A stretch of 64,000 nucleotides of DNA from Beta vulgaris subsp. vulgaris (taxonomy: Eukaryota; Streptophyta; Magnoliopsida; Caryophyllales; Amaranthaceae), in contig NC_079206.1 in assembly GCF_026745355.1 (NCBI RefSeq), forward strand, positions 16,941,082-17,005,081, written 5' to 3'. The notes under the pieces are model-generated. The model saw only the letters and a list, made by a program, of their open reading frames with translations, had not been told where the DNA came from and searched no databases. Shown here piece after piece: positions 34,231 to 46,470 of the stretch; positions within the stretch are counted from its first letter, which is position 1, and the number at the start of each line of letters is the position of its first letter. A program made the translations under genes and the position numbers.

Positions 34231-35632
34231 ATGGAGCTTCATAAGGAATTGAAATAAGCCTCATCCACGTGATTGAACTAAGCCAATAATTGAACTTCTT
34301 GGCAATTTCAGAAAATCAATATAGTAATTAAATAATTTAATTCTAAATTACCAATCTAATAAGCAAGAAAATTGATTCAATTAACAAAAGTTGAACAATA
34401 AAGCCACCAACATCAATTTCTTTATGTACTAGGAATAAACAGGACATGAAGATTAAGAATTACCGGTAAATTGAAACGGTTTGCTAGGTAGATTGAAATT
34501 GCGAATTGTGATGAACGATGTGCTGCAATGGAATTGAAGTGTCACGGGCGAAACGTCGTCGGAGATGAGAGCCGAAGGTAGAAACGTCGTCGGGCGAAAC
34601 CTTGAGGGGGGAACCGGAGGAAGCAACCTTGAGGCGGAACCAGATGTAGCAACCGTGAGGGGAACCAGAGGTGGAAACTAAAAGAAAATAACCTCTGTAC
34701 TACCAGTACCTTCCAATAGAGTTTACACAGCCGTAGTAACTGAGAGCTTGAATAGGGCGGGTATTGAGCAAAAATTCAAAGTTCCTAATTTTTAGTCGTG
34801 ACAGTTTTTTTTAATTTAATTATTTTCACAAATTTATTATTATTAATAATAAAATAAAGATAACTTTTTTAGTATTCTTATAAAAAAATTAAAATATTAC
34901 TTAATAATTTCATAGCAAAGATAACACACATCAAGATAAGTGTTAAGTAATATATTATCAATACAATTTAAGATAACAGTTACACGGTTAAAATGTTAAT
35001 TTAGACTTTACATAACGTTTGCTTAAATAAGAGTTAATTTAGGGGTGTTATGTTTGCCCTTTTTTGTAGTAGTGTAATTTTTTGTAATTTCACCAGATCT
35101 AGAATTTTTTTGTTATTTCCTATAATTTCATATTCTTTTTTTTGGTCTTTTAGTTATTCTTTGGATGGTAAGTTATCAATTCATTTACTTTGTTAATATT
35201 TCTAGAAACTAAAATTTCAACTTTGTTGTTGATTATAAAATGTCAATAGTGGATATATTAATTGCCTGGTTTTGATACTTTAAATTTGATTGTAAAATAC
35301 AAAAAAAAAAATAAAAATTAGCTGTACCAGTTAATATTGCTGCGGTTTGAAGCAATAACCGCAGCAATATGCGAGTTTTTCATTATTAAATAAATCATAT
35401 TGCTGCGGTTTTTACTAAAAAATGCAGCAATATCTTTTATTATTTTGATATAAAATACATATATTGCTGCGGTTTTACCCAAAAACCGCAACAATACTGA
35501 AACATATTGCTGCGGTTTAAAACCGCAACAATATAATTATTACCTATTGCTACCCCCTTAATTGCTATGCGCCCAAAACCGTAGCAGTAGGCCACTTTTT
35601 GACCGCAACAATAAGCATTTATTCTACTAGTG

Positions 35633-36118
35633 CTCCTTGCCTCGCCTCTTTTTATTTGAAAATTTATTACATTTTTTTATTCACAAATTCAACTTAGTTT
35701 ATTTTTGGTGATATATTATTAAGGAAAAACATATTTATGTGAATCTTGTTATATTCGTCTCAATTTATATTTTTCGAATATCTACTTTTTATAATTTTTA
35801 ATTATCGGTAATTAAAGATATTACTGGTTGAAGTTATGCAATCACAAGCATGAAGGTCAAACGGTTACAAGTAAAAAGAAACAGAGAAAGTAAATTGCAA
35901 TATCCCGAAATTATAAACTCGTTTTATTAAGCTAAAATTTTGATTAATAATAATTATTAGCTAAATGAACATGTTATAAATTTTGTGACTAAAAGAAATA
36001 AAAATTTACAAAATTAATAGAAATATGTTAGCAAATTAGACTAACTATAACTAGTAATGAACTAGTGTAATAAGAATCTTAGTATAACATCAACCCATAA
36101 TATCAACAAAATAAAAGC
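35633..36118. other. AT-rich spacer between CACTA and LINE
   Basis: No coding or repeat signal was recognised apart from T-rich tracts near 35645-35700. Confidence 0.5.
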
Positions 36119-38999
36119 TAAGTCTAAAATGTGGAATCAAACCCAATTTGGTAATGTTTTTCGTCAACTTAGAAAAGTTGATCAAAAACTGTTGACAATT
36201 CAATCGTCTCTGCTACAGAACCAAGCCGATTCTTTTCTCCAGAAAAAGCAAGAACTACTTCTATCGAAAAGACACAATCTTCTTTCTTTCTCCCATGAAT
36301 ATAGGAAGCAAAAAAAGTAAAACTCTTTATCTGTCTCAAGGTGACCATAATACGAGTTACTACCACGCCCATGCATCTATTCGTTGGAGTCGCAACCAAA
36401 TTAAAGAATTTGTCACAATAGATAATAAGAAGATAACGTTCCCTATTGAAATCTCTGATTCTATTTCCAAAGAATTTCATACCCACTTTATTTCAAATCC
36501 AGCTTGTCACTTTGACAGTAGGATAGACTTTGAGTCTATCTCCCCCATTATCACCTTTGAAGATAATGAATTCCTGTTAAGTGATGTTTCTGGAGAGGAA
36601 ATCAAGAGAGCCACTTTTGATTTAGCTCCGGATAAGTCCCCGGGGCTAGATGGATTTCCCCCGTACTTCTTCTAGAAATATTGGACCCTAGTAGGGAATT
36701 ATGTGATTAGAGCTGTTAAAGCCTTTTGTAGCCCTCATTCCTAAAATTGACAATCCTTCAACGGCAATCACTTTCGCCCTATAAGACTCTGCTCTACCAA
36801 ATCATCTCGAAGATAATAACGAGTCGTCTAAAAGTTGTTATGGGTAAGCTTATCCACCCTCTTCAAGGTGCTTTTGTCCCTGAGCGATTAATTAAAGACA
36901 ATATTCTACTGTCCCATGAGGTTTTTCACTCTTTTAGGAAGAAAGGGGGAACCTCGGGTTGGATAGCCATTAAACTCGATATGAAAAAGGCTTATGATTG
37001 ATTAGAATGGCTTTTCATCTTTGAGATGCTTGCCCAGCTGGGTTTTGATGCTCGGTGGATTTGTTGGATTAGGGAATGTATTACGACTGCATCGTTCTCG
37101 GTGTTAGTTAATGGTATCCCTGGTACCTCCTTCTCCCCTTTAAGGGGAATCCGTCAAGGCGATCCTCTTTCCCCGTACCTCTTTATCCTCTATGCAGAGT
37201 TGCTTGCTCGCAACTTATCCATTGCCAGTACTCAACGTGAAAAATTAATTGGTGTTTCGGTAGGTCATTCCAGAATTCGAATCCCTTTTTTGACATTTGC
37301 AGACGACACTATGATCTTTGCTAAAGCTACGGATGCTAGTTGCCTTTTGATCAGAGAAATATTAGACAAGTATTGCTCTCACTCAAGGCAATTGGTAAAT
37401 TACCACAAATCTTTGTTCCAAGTTACTTCTAACATTTCAGAGTCTATGAAGGCAAATTTTGCGAATATTTTAGGTATGGTTGAATCTTAGGATCTTGGGG
37501 AATATCTTGGTTGCCCAATTACTAAAGAAACTTTTGGCAAGGTTGCTTCAAAAGTCATTAGCCAGTTGCCCAAGTGGAAAGCTAACTCTCTTTCCCAAGA
37601 TGGCCGTTTAGTGTCAATCAAACCTGGCTACTAAAGCTAATTACCAAATGCAAAGCTTCCTTTTGCCTAAGTCCATTCTCTCCTCTTTAGATAAAACTTA
37701 TAGGAATTTCTTTGGAACAAAGAGGCTTCTAATGCTTCTACCAATTTAATTGGTTGGGATAGGATTTGCCAGCCCAAGTGCTTTAGTCGTCTGGGCCTGA
37801 GGAAAGCAGAAACTAATAATACTGCTATGCAATTTTAACTTCTCTGGAAATTGCTTATAGATTCTAAAAGTCTTTGGGTGAAGCTAGTGAAGAAAAAATA
37901 TCTTAAGAATGACCCCCTTATGGATCATAAAGTCTCGGGGGTGGCCTCCTGGCAATGAAAAAATCTCATGCGGCTCAGAGAGAAATTTTGTCAAGGCCTA
38001 AGATGACATATTGGTAATGGGTCTGATATTCGGTTATGGTATGAAAATTGGGTTTTCCAAACCCCTCTCTCTTCCATAGTGCCTTCCCCCGAGGGTTGTT
38101 CTTCTAATGGTGAGTGACTTTATTTTGCCTAGTAAGACTTGGGATTGTAAGTGGCCTGCTTATCCTGATATGTCTCATCTTCTTGATCAGCCTTTCTCTG
38201 AGATCATTAACCACCTCTTCTCTTCCCTTCCATCTGACGATTTCAACCTCCTCGCTATTGGTTGGTGGTTTGTTTGGTTCTTTCGTAACCAAGTGGTGTT
38301 TCGGGAAGTTGCTTCCTCGACTCTCTCTGCAGCAGCTGCCATCAGTAAATTTGCTCAAAATTGGCTGAAGGTTAATTCCTCTCTTCCCCATTTTCTTCCG
38401 ATCCTGTCTGGGTCTCCTCCCCCCGTTTGACTAAGCGGCTTCGTCAAGGTGATGCCATTTCATGGTCCCTCCCCCCTCCGGGGTTTCACAAGCTAAACTT
38501 TGATGGCTCCAAGATGAAGGATGGTAAAGCTTCGTGCGGGTTTGTTGTTCGTGATAATCGAGGGGAGGTCATTCTAGCTGGTGCGAAGGCGCTTAGGAGC
38601 TCCCTTTCCATCATTCAAGCCGAGGCTTGGGGTCTTAGGAAAGCAGTTAGGGTGCCTTAGGCAAAGGTGTGTCCCAGGTCATTATAGAAGGTGATAATAT
38701 GGCGGTTATTGATTCAATTAAGAAGTCGTGGTGTATCCCTTGGGAAATAGAAAACATTATCACTGATGTAGCTCGAGATCTCAACCAGTTCTCCTTTGTT
38801 CAGGTAACTCATACTTTCAGGGAGGCTAACCGTGCGGCAGATTTTATGGCAAGCAAGGGTCATTTTCACTCTTCGTTGCATTGGTTCTTTCTTATTCCCC
38901 TTTTGATGTGGATTTTCTCCTTATCATCCACAAGGATGTTTTAGGTTGGCCTCCGGATTAAGGAGTCTCCCTAAGTTTTCCTTTCCTTATAAAAAAAAA
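36119..38999 (+). pseudogene. L1-type LINE remnant: reverse transcriptase, zf-RVT region, RNase H
   Basis: The plus strand gives, in shifting frames, a linker (KTLYLSQGDHNTSYYHAHAS), the RT fingers (LAPDKSPGLDGFPPYFF, near 36620-36675), FVPERLIKDNILLSHE and IAIKLDMKKAYD (37001, followed by TGA where Arg is expected), IRQGDPLSPYLFILYAELLA, and the catalytic FADDTMIF near 37300. A zinc-ribbon-like region follows with several stops, then RNase H (38427-38944: LNFDGSKMKDGKASCGFVVR to EANRAADFMAS). An A-rich tail starts near 38988. The endonuclease domain is absent, so it is 5' truncated. LINE proteins copy their own RNA at a nicked target. At least five frame changes or stops show this copy is dead. 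Confidence 0.88.
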
Positions 39000-39552
39000 C
39001 AACTAAATTTTTTTAAAAAAAGGAGGAAACCCCCTAAGTTACTCACGGTCAACACCAACACGCCATCACCCCTATCTCCTCTAGCCTCTCTATGAGCAAA
39101 ACCACCACTCACCATTCTTCCACCTTCCTTTTTGTGCGATGAATCCATCTATAATAATCCATGGAGTAAGGTTATGAAATTAACTTCACAATCACAATAA
39201 AATCAGAAAGCAAACTTTATCTCTCTCACTTCTCCTCTCACGACACCACTACACCATCACCACCACACACAACTTCGGCGCACCACCACTCCTCCGCCGC
39301 CCAGAAACCCACGCCGGCATCACCACAGTCGCACCGTAGCGCCACTAGCACTCACCTTACTCCTTACTCTCTCCCCTGCTTCGTTGTGTTTGTCGTTGCT
39401 GTGCCTTACCACCTGCTCGCCGGAGACTGACGATGGTCCACCACCGGCTTCCCGCGTTGTCGCTTGCTCCAGCCGGATGCTGCCACTCACTGGAGCTCCA
39501 TCTCCCTCCCTTGTGTCATCCCTGCTGTAAGTAACAGAGGTAAATGAACTTC
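39000..39552 (+). other. GC-richer leader-like sequence, no clear gene
   Basis: 39050-39530 is rich in CCACCAC and CCGCCG phrases and resembles a plant 5' UTR or first exon, ending near GTAAGTAACAGAGG (39526-39540), a good splice donor. It may be a first exon separated from its gene by the Harbinger-like insertion, but no protein is recognised. Confidence 0.35.
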
Positions 39553-39555
39553 TTA

Positions 39556-40695
39556 GGGTCCGTTCTCCCCAGCTTATTTTCAGTTCAGTTCAGTTCATTT
39601 CAGTTCAATTTAGTTGCAATCAGTTTAGTTCAGTTTAGTTCAATCATTTAATTCTCTAATAATAAAACAATGATAATTATTATTATCGTTATTATTATTA
39701 CTATTATTACAATTATAAATATTAATATCATTATTACAATTATTATTATATTACTATTATTGTTATTATTACTCTTGTTACTATTATGTTACTATTATTG
39801 TTTCATATGGCCTTCATATGTAATTTTCGGCTTCATGTAATTCTTATGGCTCTTTTGATGAGAAATAAAGGATGTCCATATTATTCTACTATATTTATGT
39901 TTAATCGTCTCCAAGTTTACGAACACCAAGTGTAATATTTTTTTCGCTAATCGTTGTTTGAACTTTCAGCCTTTTCACTGTATTTATTAGTGCTAAAAGT
40001 GAAACTCAGACGATAAGTTAAAAATGAGTGAGGACATGACTAACATATAAATTTAGTGGCTACTCCACATCTCAACGTCTCACCTACTACTGGGTTATGA
40101 TTAGAATCGAATTATATTGAGTTTATATGTAATCAGATTATGTAAAAACTATAACTTCCTTATAAGAAGTGTAGTTTTCAATGTTGTCTTATCAATTAAA
40201 TAACTCGTATTCTTCCACTTATTAAAAACTTTAATTTTTTTATTTTATTTATGTCAACCAAACCAATACTTAAACTAGCTAGAACATGTACTAAAAAGGA
40301 GGTCTAACATTATGTCAACTTTTATCCTCAACTTTCAAAACATAAAAATTTATAAAAAGAAAACGTTTGAGAGGGGTAAATTTTCTTATGAGGTGGTTTT
40401 TCTTATGTAGTTTCGTTTCTAATGTTGTTTTAAAAGTTTAGTTTGACCTAAAAACAGAGAAGTTTTATATTACAAACTTAATGGATACAATAAATACTAA
40501 ACTATTGTTTTCACATGGTATACTATGATTTAGGCTACCATGTATTGCTCCATTATCTCTAACAAACTTAATTAACAAATATTGAATTACGTAATCTTAT
40601 TACATATAATCAGTTCAGTTCAGTTGCAATCAGTTCAGTTCAGTTCAGTTGCAATCAGTTCAGTTCAGTTGTTTTATGCCAAAGAGAACAGACCC
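39556..40695. mobile_element. Harbinger/Tourist-like non-autonomous element, 1140 bp
   Basis: Ends are GGGTCCGTTCTC at left and GAGAACAGACCC at right, inverted with one mismatch, flanked by the 3-bp direct repeat TTA (39553-39555 and 40696-40698), the PIF/Harbinger target. Subterminal TTCAG tandem units occur at both ends, and a TTA/TTG-rich tract at 39660-39790. No transposase is present. Confidence 0.85.
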
Positions 40696-40785
40696 TTAGT
40701 TTTCTCCTAATATCTGAAATTTAAGAGCTTGTATAGTTAACCTTCAAATGCATGGAAAATTATAATTCTTAGGAAGTAAAAATAT

Positions 40786-41021
40786 GTCTTGTTGTTTGGT
40801 TGACAAAAACATGGGAAGTAGAACTTCCTAGGAAGTTCTATTTCCTACAAAATGGAGAAAATAACTTACCTAGGCCCCCCCCTATGTAAGTGGAAATTCC
40901 CATGGAAAATAGACTTTCCCATGTTCAACCAAACAAAAAATTGTACTTCCTAAAAAATAAAATTTCATGGGAAATGCAAATTCATGTGAAATTATGCTTC
41001 CGAACTTCAACCAAACGAGCC
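40786..41021. mobile_element. Candidate MITE with GTTTGGTTGA ends
   Basis: The left end CTTGTTGTTTGGTTGA and right end TCAACCAAACGAGCC are partly inverted, and the interior holds palindromes around ACATGGGAA and CTTCCTAGGAAG. No target duplication could be fixed. Confidence 0.4.
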
Positions 41022-42529
41022 TTAAGTTTATAAAGGTAGCCTAAGGTTCCGAATGTTAAGTTCCCTCCCTGCCGATTTCATTTTCTACTACTAAATTATT
41101 TCCAATCCCTTGTTCGTTGTCATCTTCTTCACCTCCTTCAATTTCATTCGGTTCCCCTCGTCGACCTTCATTTTCTTCCCCTCCTTCATTTTCATTTGGA
41201 CATCCTTTTTCATTCGGTTCCCCTCCAACATTTTGGTTCCCCTCCAACTTCTTTGTGTCCTACATCACTCACAAACCGACCTTCTATAATGTTATTCTCC
41301 CCTTATAACCCTTGCTTCTTAAGCTTGTACTGGTATGGATTCATCTCAAACATTGTTCTTCGTCTTTCCTTCTTTAACCCTTTTCTCTTTCTTTTACCAA
41401 CTCTTCTCTTGGATGGAAGTTGTTCTCTCATTTACATATACATCATCAGTAGGATTATGCAATATGTACCTACATGGACATACAATTGAATTTTTTTTTC
41501 CAAACTCATCTCATAAATTGATTCAACCACATGTATATTTTCCCTCGCTTCCATGGGATGTACCTCTCCATAAGCAACATCCACACACTACAACACAATT
41601 TAATATTCTCAAAACATGTCCAACTATTGATTAACATAAACCCCATTTTATAATTTCTAATACTCACTATAATTTGAAATACTTACCCATAATGCACTTT
41701 AATCACCACCCTTCCTATCTTCCTTCTTCGCGCGGTTCATATCTTCTTTGCTCCAAACTTTTATTCTATGAAACACTCCCTAGCTGATCGGCTCCCTGCT
41801 CAACCGGTCCATGTAGAAGCTCTACAATACATAATTACAATTAAAAATCAATATTTTTATACCGAAACATATTGATACCTTATTTATAAAGAAAATTAAA
41901 TATATTCGATAACCGCCTAGAAGATTGTGCATCACCACAACACTTCAAAAAACCACCACCATAGAACCTTTTCGCAAAATTTCCTACACACTTCAGTAGG
42001 TGCTCCAACACAAAGCTGCACCAATCATACTCTTTCGCCTTACCTGCCACAGCTACAAATGGAAGCATTTTGACCGACATGCGATGACAAGACGTTGTGG
42101 CTAACAAATTATTCACAGCCATCATAAGAAAAGTCTTTTTAAACTTCAATTCATCAACCACATGTGCTTCAACCACTTCCATGATTGTCTTCCTCTCAAC
42201 TCCCCTAGAACCAGAAGGGCATTGCGTCACATATACATCACATAGCCTTGCAACTGCATCGTCCTTTTCCTCATTATCACATACTACGGGGACACGCCTC
42301 TGTCCGATTGGGACACCTAATACCCACTGAACTTGGATCTTTGATAATGGGAATTTTAATCCACAATTAAGCAACATTATCCTCCTTTTTACATTAACCA
42401 TCGTGCACAACCAATAACACAAGTTCCTCGACAATCATTTATCCGCTTAATGTAATAATCCACTAAACCCCATCTCTACTACCAACCGCCTTTTCCGGTC
42501 ATCGAATTCCTTAAGTATTTCACCAAATG

Positions 42530-43127
42530 TGTTATGCGGAAGCGTTTAAATTAAACCAACAAGAATTCACAACAACCAAGCACACACACAAGAAAACAAG
42601 AAAGCGAATAAAGGACAACAAGATTTAACGAGGTTCACTATCAAGTGATAGCTACGTCCTCAAGGCAGGGAAAAAGATCGTTCACTATGAACGAGACGAT
42701 TACAAATACAATAGGCAAGATTCAATTGAATGGATTTCAATTGAATCTCAAAGACTCTCTCTAATCTTCTCTATTGTGTTTTCTCTAATCTCCCTCTCTA
42801 GTATTTTGTGGTTAAAAGCCCTAAATATGACAAAACATATTTATATGAAGTCTAAGATACAAGCCCTAAGTCGTAAGATAAAAAAAAAACCCAAAAATTT
42901 CACATCCCCCGATAGGTGCGGGAGCACCATCATCTGGTGCGGGAGCACCAGCCTGATGTGCGGGCGCACATGCCTCGAGTGCGGGAGCACCAAAGTGTTC
43001 TGCCTCAACTTGAGAAATCGTCGTAGCAATGTCGGGAGCACCACTACTTGGTGCGGGCGCACCTGACATGGTGCGGGCGCACCACTCGTGCCGAGCCATT
43101 CTTCTCTCTCGCAAGTCACACTTCACA
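42530..43127 (-). repeat. Copia 3' LTR, 598 bp
   Basis: Matches 45255-45881. It contains a cluster of GGTGCGGGCGCACC / GTGCGGGAGCACC palindromic 14-20-bp units at about 42915-43085 whose number differs from the other LTR, explaining much of the length difference. Confidence 0.9.
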
Positions 43128-43139
43128 AATCTCCACCTT

Positions 43140-43955
43140 GACTTGCATCTACCACACGACTCCACCTCGAAACCATCAACACACATGTATCTCTGCAACA
43201 GTACGCGAGATACTCCTTTCCCTTCCTGCTCATGCATCTTTCACCCGATGCCAGGCTTGCCCTCATATGAGTCTCACCCAATCTCGCCAAGATCCTGACC
43301 ACTCATCATGAACGACCCTGTCTCACAGCCTATGAGACCCATGTTGCGCATTCACCTGAAACCCAATTTATTACCCGTCGGAAATCAAATCGCCTTCACT
43401 GAACCGCAAACACACTAGCTCCACCTTAATCAAGACGAGCCAGTACCCTGCCAGTTGCTCCAACTAGAGCCATTTGCACTTACGTCTAAGTACCCAAAAC
43501 AAATCACCCTTGGCGCAGGGGAACTTCCGTCGAAGTTCTTCTATGCTCGCGCCGGAGCACTCCACCCGTTCTGACTGGAACGCAGGCAACTTCTCCTGGA
43601 GTTCCAAACTAACTACCTCTTGGTGACGCCTCCCAGAATCACCTCTCAACCCAACACTCCCTGGCAAAGACATGTCGCTCGAGATCCCATAGCTATAAGC
43701 TGGCACACAAGTATCGATAGAACCGAACCTTATCATACCAATCTGCTGCTGAGAGACCCTTGGTTGTTCTTCTTGATGACCCTTAGTTTCAACCAGTTGT
43801 GTAGAAGTTCCCACAAACTCTACCTCACTGTTGACACTCTCATCCTCAGCCCAAGTAGTACTCTCAACCCGGTTGTTGAACTCATTCTCGTTGACTCTGA
43901 CCCTCAACATGTGTAGAAGCCCCCATAAGCTCCACCTCACACTCAAGACCATCAT
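43140..43955 (-). other. Unassigned 3' internal region of the Copia element
   Basis: An open frame at 43464-43955 (contains VESTTWAEDESVNSEVEFVG and ends RKCKWL) does not resemble integrase, RT or RNase H by eye. It could be the degenerate joint left by the pol deletion or unrelated filler. Confidence 0.4.
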
Positions 43956-43976
43956 TTTTCAACCCAGAATGCAGCT

Positions 43977-45205
43977 TCAACTCAGAATCATCTCTAGCCA
44001 GTCCGTACCCTGCAAATCATACAAGTTACCCACACCTGACTTCACGCCACGAAGTAACTCACAAGAACCCTTCACCACACGCAAAACTCCATCCCCTCCT
44101 TGGAATCGAAAACCCTTACGGTCTAACATCCCAAGAGATATAAGATTTCTCTTAAGTTGTGGAACATGCCTCACGCCTCTAAGATCCTTAACTCTCCCAT
44201 CATGCATTCTAAACCTCACAGAGCCTACTCCAACCACCTCACACACCGTATTGTCACCCAAAGTAACACTACTCTTGCATAAGCTATAGGTCGAAAACAT
44301 CTCCTTGTCAGAACACATATGTGAAGAACATCCACTATCTAGAACCCACTTATCTTCTAAGCGTTTCTCCTCATGGACAATTAGAGCTAAATCCTCCTCA
44401 GAATCGTAGTCAACCTTATTTTGTTTTGCAAAAGAAGCCGAACCATCCTTCTTAGGACATTCACTCTTCCAATGACCCGGTTCTTTACAATAATGGCAAA
44501 GATCACTACTTTTAGGGCCCTTCGACCTAGGTTTTCTCCTATCCCTACTCGAATCTCCCTTATTTTTCTAGCATTTGCTACCAAACCTGCAGAATAATCA
44601 CGATCCTCTACCATATCACCAGTTGCTTTATGACGCAATTCCCTAGTGTAAAGTGCCGACTTTACCTCCTCTAGGGACACAGTGTCTTTTCCAACCACAA
44701 AAGACTCTACAAAATGTTCATAGCTACTTGACAATGAAACCAACAATATCAACGCAGCATCCTCATCCTCAATCTTAACATCTAAATTACGCAAGTCCAG
44801 TAAAATAGAATTCAAACGATCGAGATGATCTTTTAGGGACATACCTTCTCTCATGCGTAGGCCAAACAACCTTTGCTTCAATAGCAATTTGTTTGTGAGC
44901 GACTTTGTCATGTACAAGCTCTCCAGTTTCAACCACAAACCTGCAGCCGTGATTTCATCTGCAACCTCTGTGATGACATCGTCCGCCAAGCATAGCAAGA
45001 TAGTGGAGTGTGCTCTTTCCTCCATAGATTCCAACTCAGCCTCAGTTAGACCAGTCAGATTTCCCTCTTTTGATGTCGTTGTGAAACCCTTAATCAATGG
45101 TTTCCAGATACCTTGTTGTTTCAATAAAGCTCTCATCTTTATCTGCCATAGCCCAAAACTATTCCTTCCCGTAAACTTGTCGATCTTTAAGGTTGTTGTT
45201 GCCAT
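43977..45205 (-). pseudogene. Copia Gag-protease, frameshifted and C-terminally deleted
   Basis: From the ATG at 45205 (MATTTLKIDKFTGRNSFGLW), the UBN2/Gag domain runs to about residue 200 (EELxxRLxxILxDL-like). The frame changes near 44560, after which a zinc knuckle CHYCKEPGHWKSEC (C-X2-C-X4-H-X4-C) and the protease motif WVLDSGCSSHMCS (catalytic Asp) follow, then a GAG_pre-integrase-like stretch (RHVPQLKRNLISLGMLDRKG, GNLYDLQG). Coding resemblance ends near 43977. Gag would form particles and protease would process them. With no polymerase part, the copy is non-autonomous. Confidence 0.85.
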
Positions 45206-45240
45206 GTCCCAAAAGCGATTAACCCCGGTGTTAACCTGTA

Positions 45241-45252
45241 GCTCTGATACCA
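45241..45252 (-). promoter_or_regulatory. Copia primer-binding site, initiator tRNA-Met type
   Basis: The minus strand reads TGGTATCAGAGC, the standard plant Copia primer site, 2 bp from the LTR end at 45255. Confidence 0.93.
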
Positions 45253-45254
45253 CT

Positions 45255-45881
45255 TGTTATGCGGAAGCGTTTAATTAAACCAACAAGAATTCACAACAAC
45301 CAAGCACACACACAAGAAAAACAAGAAAGCGAATAAAGACACACAAGATTTAACGAGGTTCACTATCAAGTGATAGCTACGTCCTCAAGGCAGGGAAAAA
45401 GATCGTTTCACTATGAACGAGACGATTACAAATACAATAGGCAAGATTCAATTGAATGGATTTCCAATTGAATCTCAAAGACTCTCTCTAATCTTCTCTA
45501 TTGTGTTTTCTCTAATCTCTCTCTAGTATTTTGTGGTTAAAAGCCCTAAATATGACAAAACATATTTATATGAAGTCTAAGATACAAGCCCTAAGTCGTA
45601 AGATAAAAAAAAAACCCGAAAATTTCGCATCCCCCCGATAGGTGCGGGAGCACCATCATCTGGTGCGGGCGCACATGCCTCGAGTGCGGGAGCACCAAAG
45701 TGTTCTGCCTCAACTTGAAGAAATTCGTCGTAGCGAATGTGCGGGAGCACCACTACTTGGTGCGGGCGCACCTGACATGGTGCGGGCGCACCTTCATTTG
45801 GTGCGGGCGCACCACTCGTGCCGAGCCATTCTTCTCTCGCGGAAGCTGCTGCCTTCCTCATTCGGCAAGTCACAACTCACA
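45255..45881 (-). repeat. Copia 5' LTR, 627 bp
   Basis: Begins TGTTATGCGG and ends ACTCACA on the plus strand. It has the same hairpin-rich GTGCGGG cluster (45640-45815) and an extra GGAAGCTGCTGCC-type segment near 45840-45865 missing from the partner. Confidence 0.9.
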
Positions 45882-46116
45882 AAATGTTTCTACTCGGCAA
45901 TTTAAATTGAGTACCTATTCATTTTTAACGCTACATACAGTAACAATAACTATTATCATATGTTAGCTGCATGATAATTAACCTTCTCATGCACCACCCA
46001 TCTTACTCGTTTATTATGCATCTCCTCATGCTTAGCAATTACCTGACCACTCTCCTTCAATCTTCCACCAATGCTTTTCGCATTCACCTGCATTTATTTA
46101 CTATTATATTTAAATA

Positions 46117-46470
46117 AGAAAAATTGACAATAAAGGTCTGAACTTTGGGTGATAATTTTTAAAAGGCCTGAACACTTTATTATCCAGTGTAGGTCCCAAC
46201 TTTAGGGGGTCTTAACTTTTAGCGGGCCTCGACGACTTAAAACTGAAGATTTTTTTAAAAAATCTCACCTAGTTCCTACATCCCTCCCTCAATTAACCCT
46301 TCTGATGTGACCCAAGTTTTACAAGTGATGACCTATTAAGCCAGTTTTAAGTCACTAAGGCCCGCTAAAAGTTAAGACCCCCTAAAGTCGGGACCTACTC
46401 AGGTTAATCAATAGTTCAGACCTTTTAAAAATTATCACCCAAAGTTTAGACCTCTATTGTCAATTTTTCC
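46117..46470. mobile_element. Foldback-like MITE with long inverted repeats, 354 bp
   Basis: The outer ~130 bp at each side are near reverse complements (AAAAATTGACAATAAAGGTC and GACCTCTATTGTCAATTTTT). A 10-bp direct repeat TATTTAAATA flanks it (46107-46116 and 46471-46480), which suggests a Mutator-type 9-10 bp target. Confidence 0.8.

Larger units (their letters stand above)
29134..35074. mobile_element. CACTA element (inner), carrying host gene fragments
   Basis: Ends are CACTACTACAAAAAAGGGCA at left and, on the other strand, CACTACTACAAAAAAGGGCA at right: 20 bp identical. The 3-bp direct repeat TAA flanks it (29131-29133 and 35075-35077). Subterminal ATAACAnnTnTTATG motifs recur near both ends. 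It is 5.94 kb, has no transposase, and contains a CTD-phosphatase exon (31612-32115) and a LINE-type ORF1 fragment (33870-34230). A left end of the same family lies at 56617. Confidence 0.93.
28264..35632. mobile_element. CACTA element (outer), with a second CACTA inside
   Basis: The left end is CACTAGTAGAATAATTGCT; the right end, on the other strand, is CACTAGTAGAATAAATGCT. The 3-bp direct repeat CTC flanks it (28261-28263 and 35633-35635). Subterminal TTGCTGCGGTTTTT units and reverse complements occur at both ends (28280-28555, 35330-35610). Without the inner element (29134-35074) it is only about 1.4 kb and encodes no transposase, so it is non-autonomous. Confidence 0.92.
42530..45881 (-). 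mobile_element. Ty1/copia element lacking integrase and reverse transcriptase
   Basis: It begins TGTTATGCGG, ends CAACTCACA and is flanked by the 5-bp direct repeat AAATG (42525-42529 and 45882-45886). LTRs lie at 42530-43127 and 45255-45881. On the minus strand the 5' LTR is followed by an initiator-Met primer site and gag, then a protease start, and the element ends with a polypurine tract AAGGTGGAGATT at 43128-43139. Internal length is only 2.1 kb: integrase, reverse transcriptase and RNase H are missing. It is a deletion derivative that could move only with a helper. It lies inside the decayed gene at 41056-46770. Confidence 0.92.
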
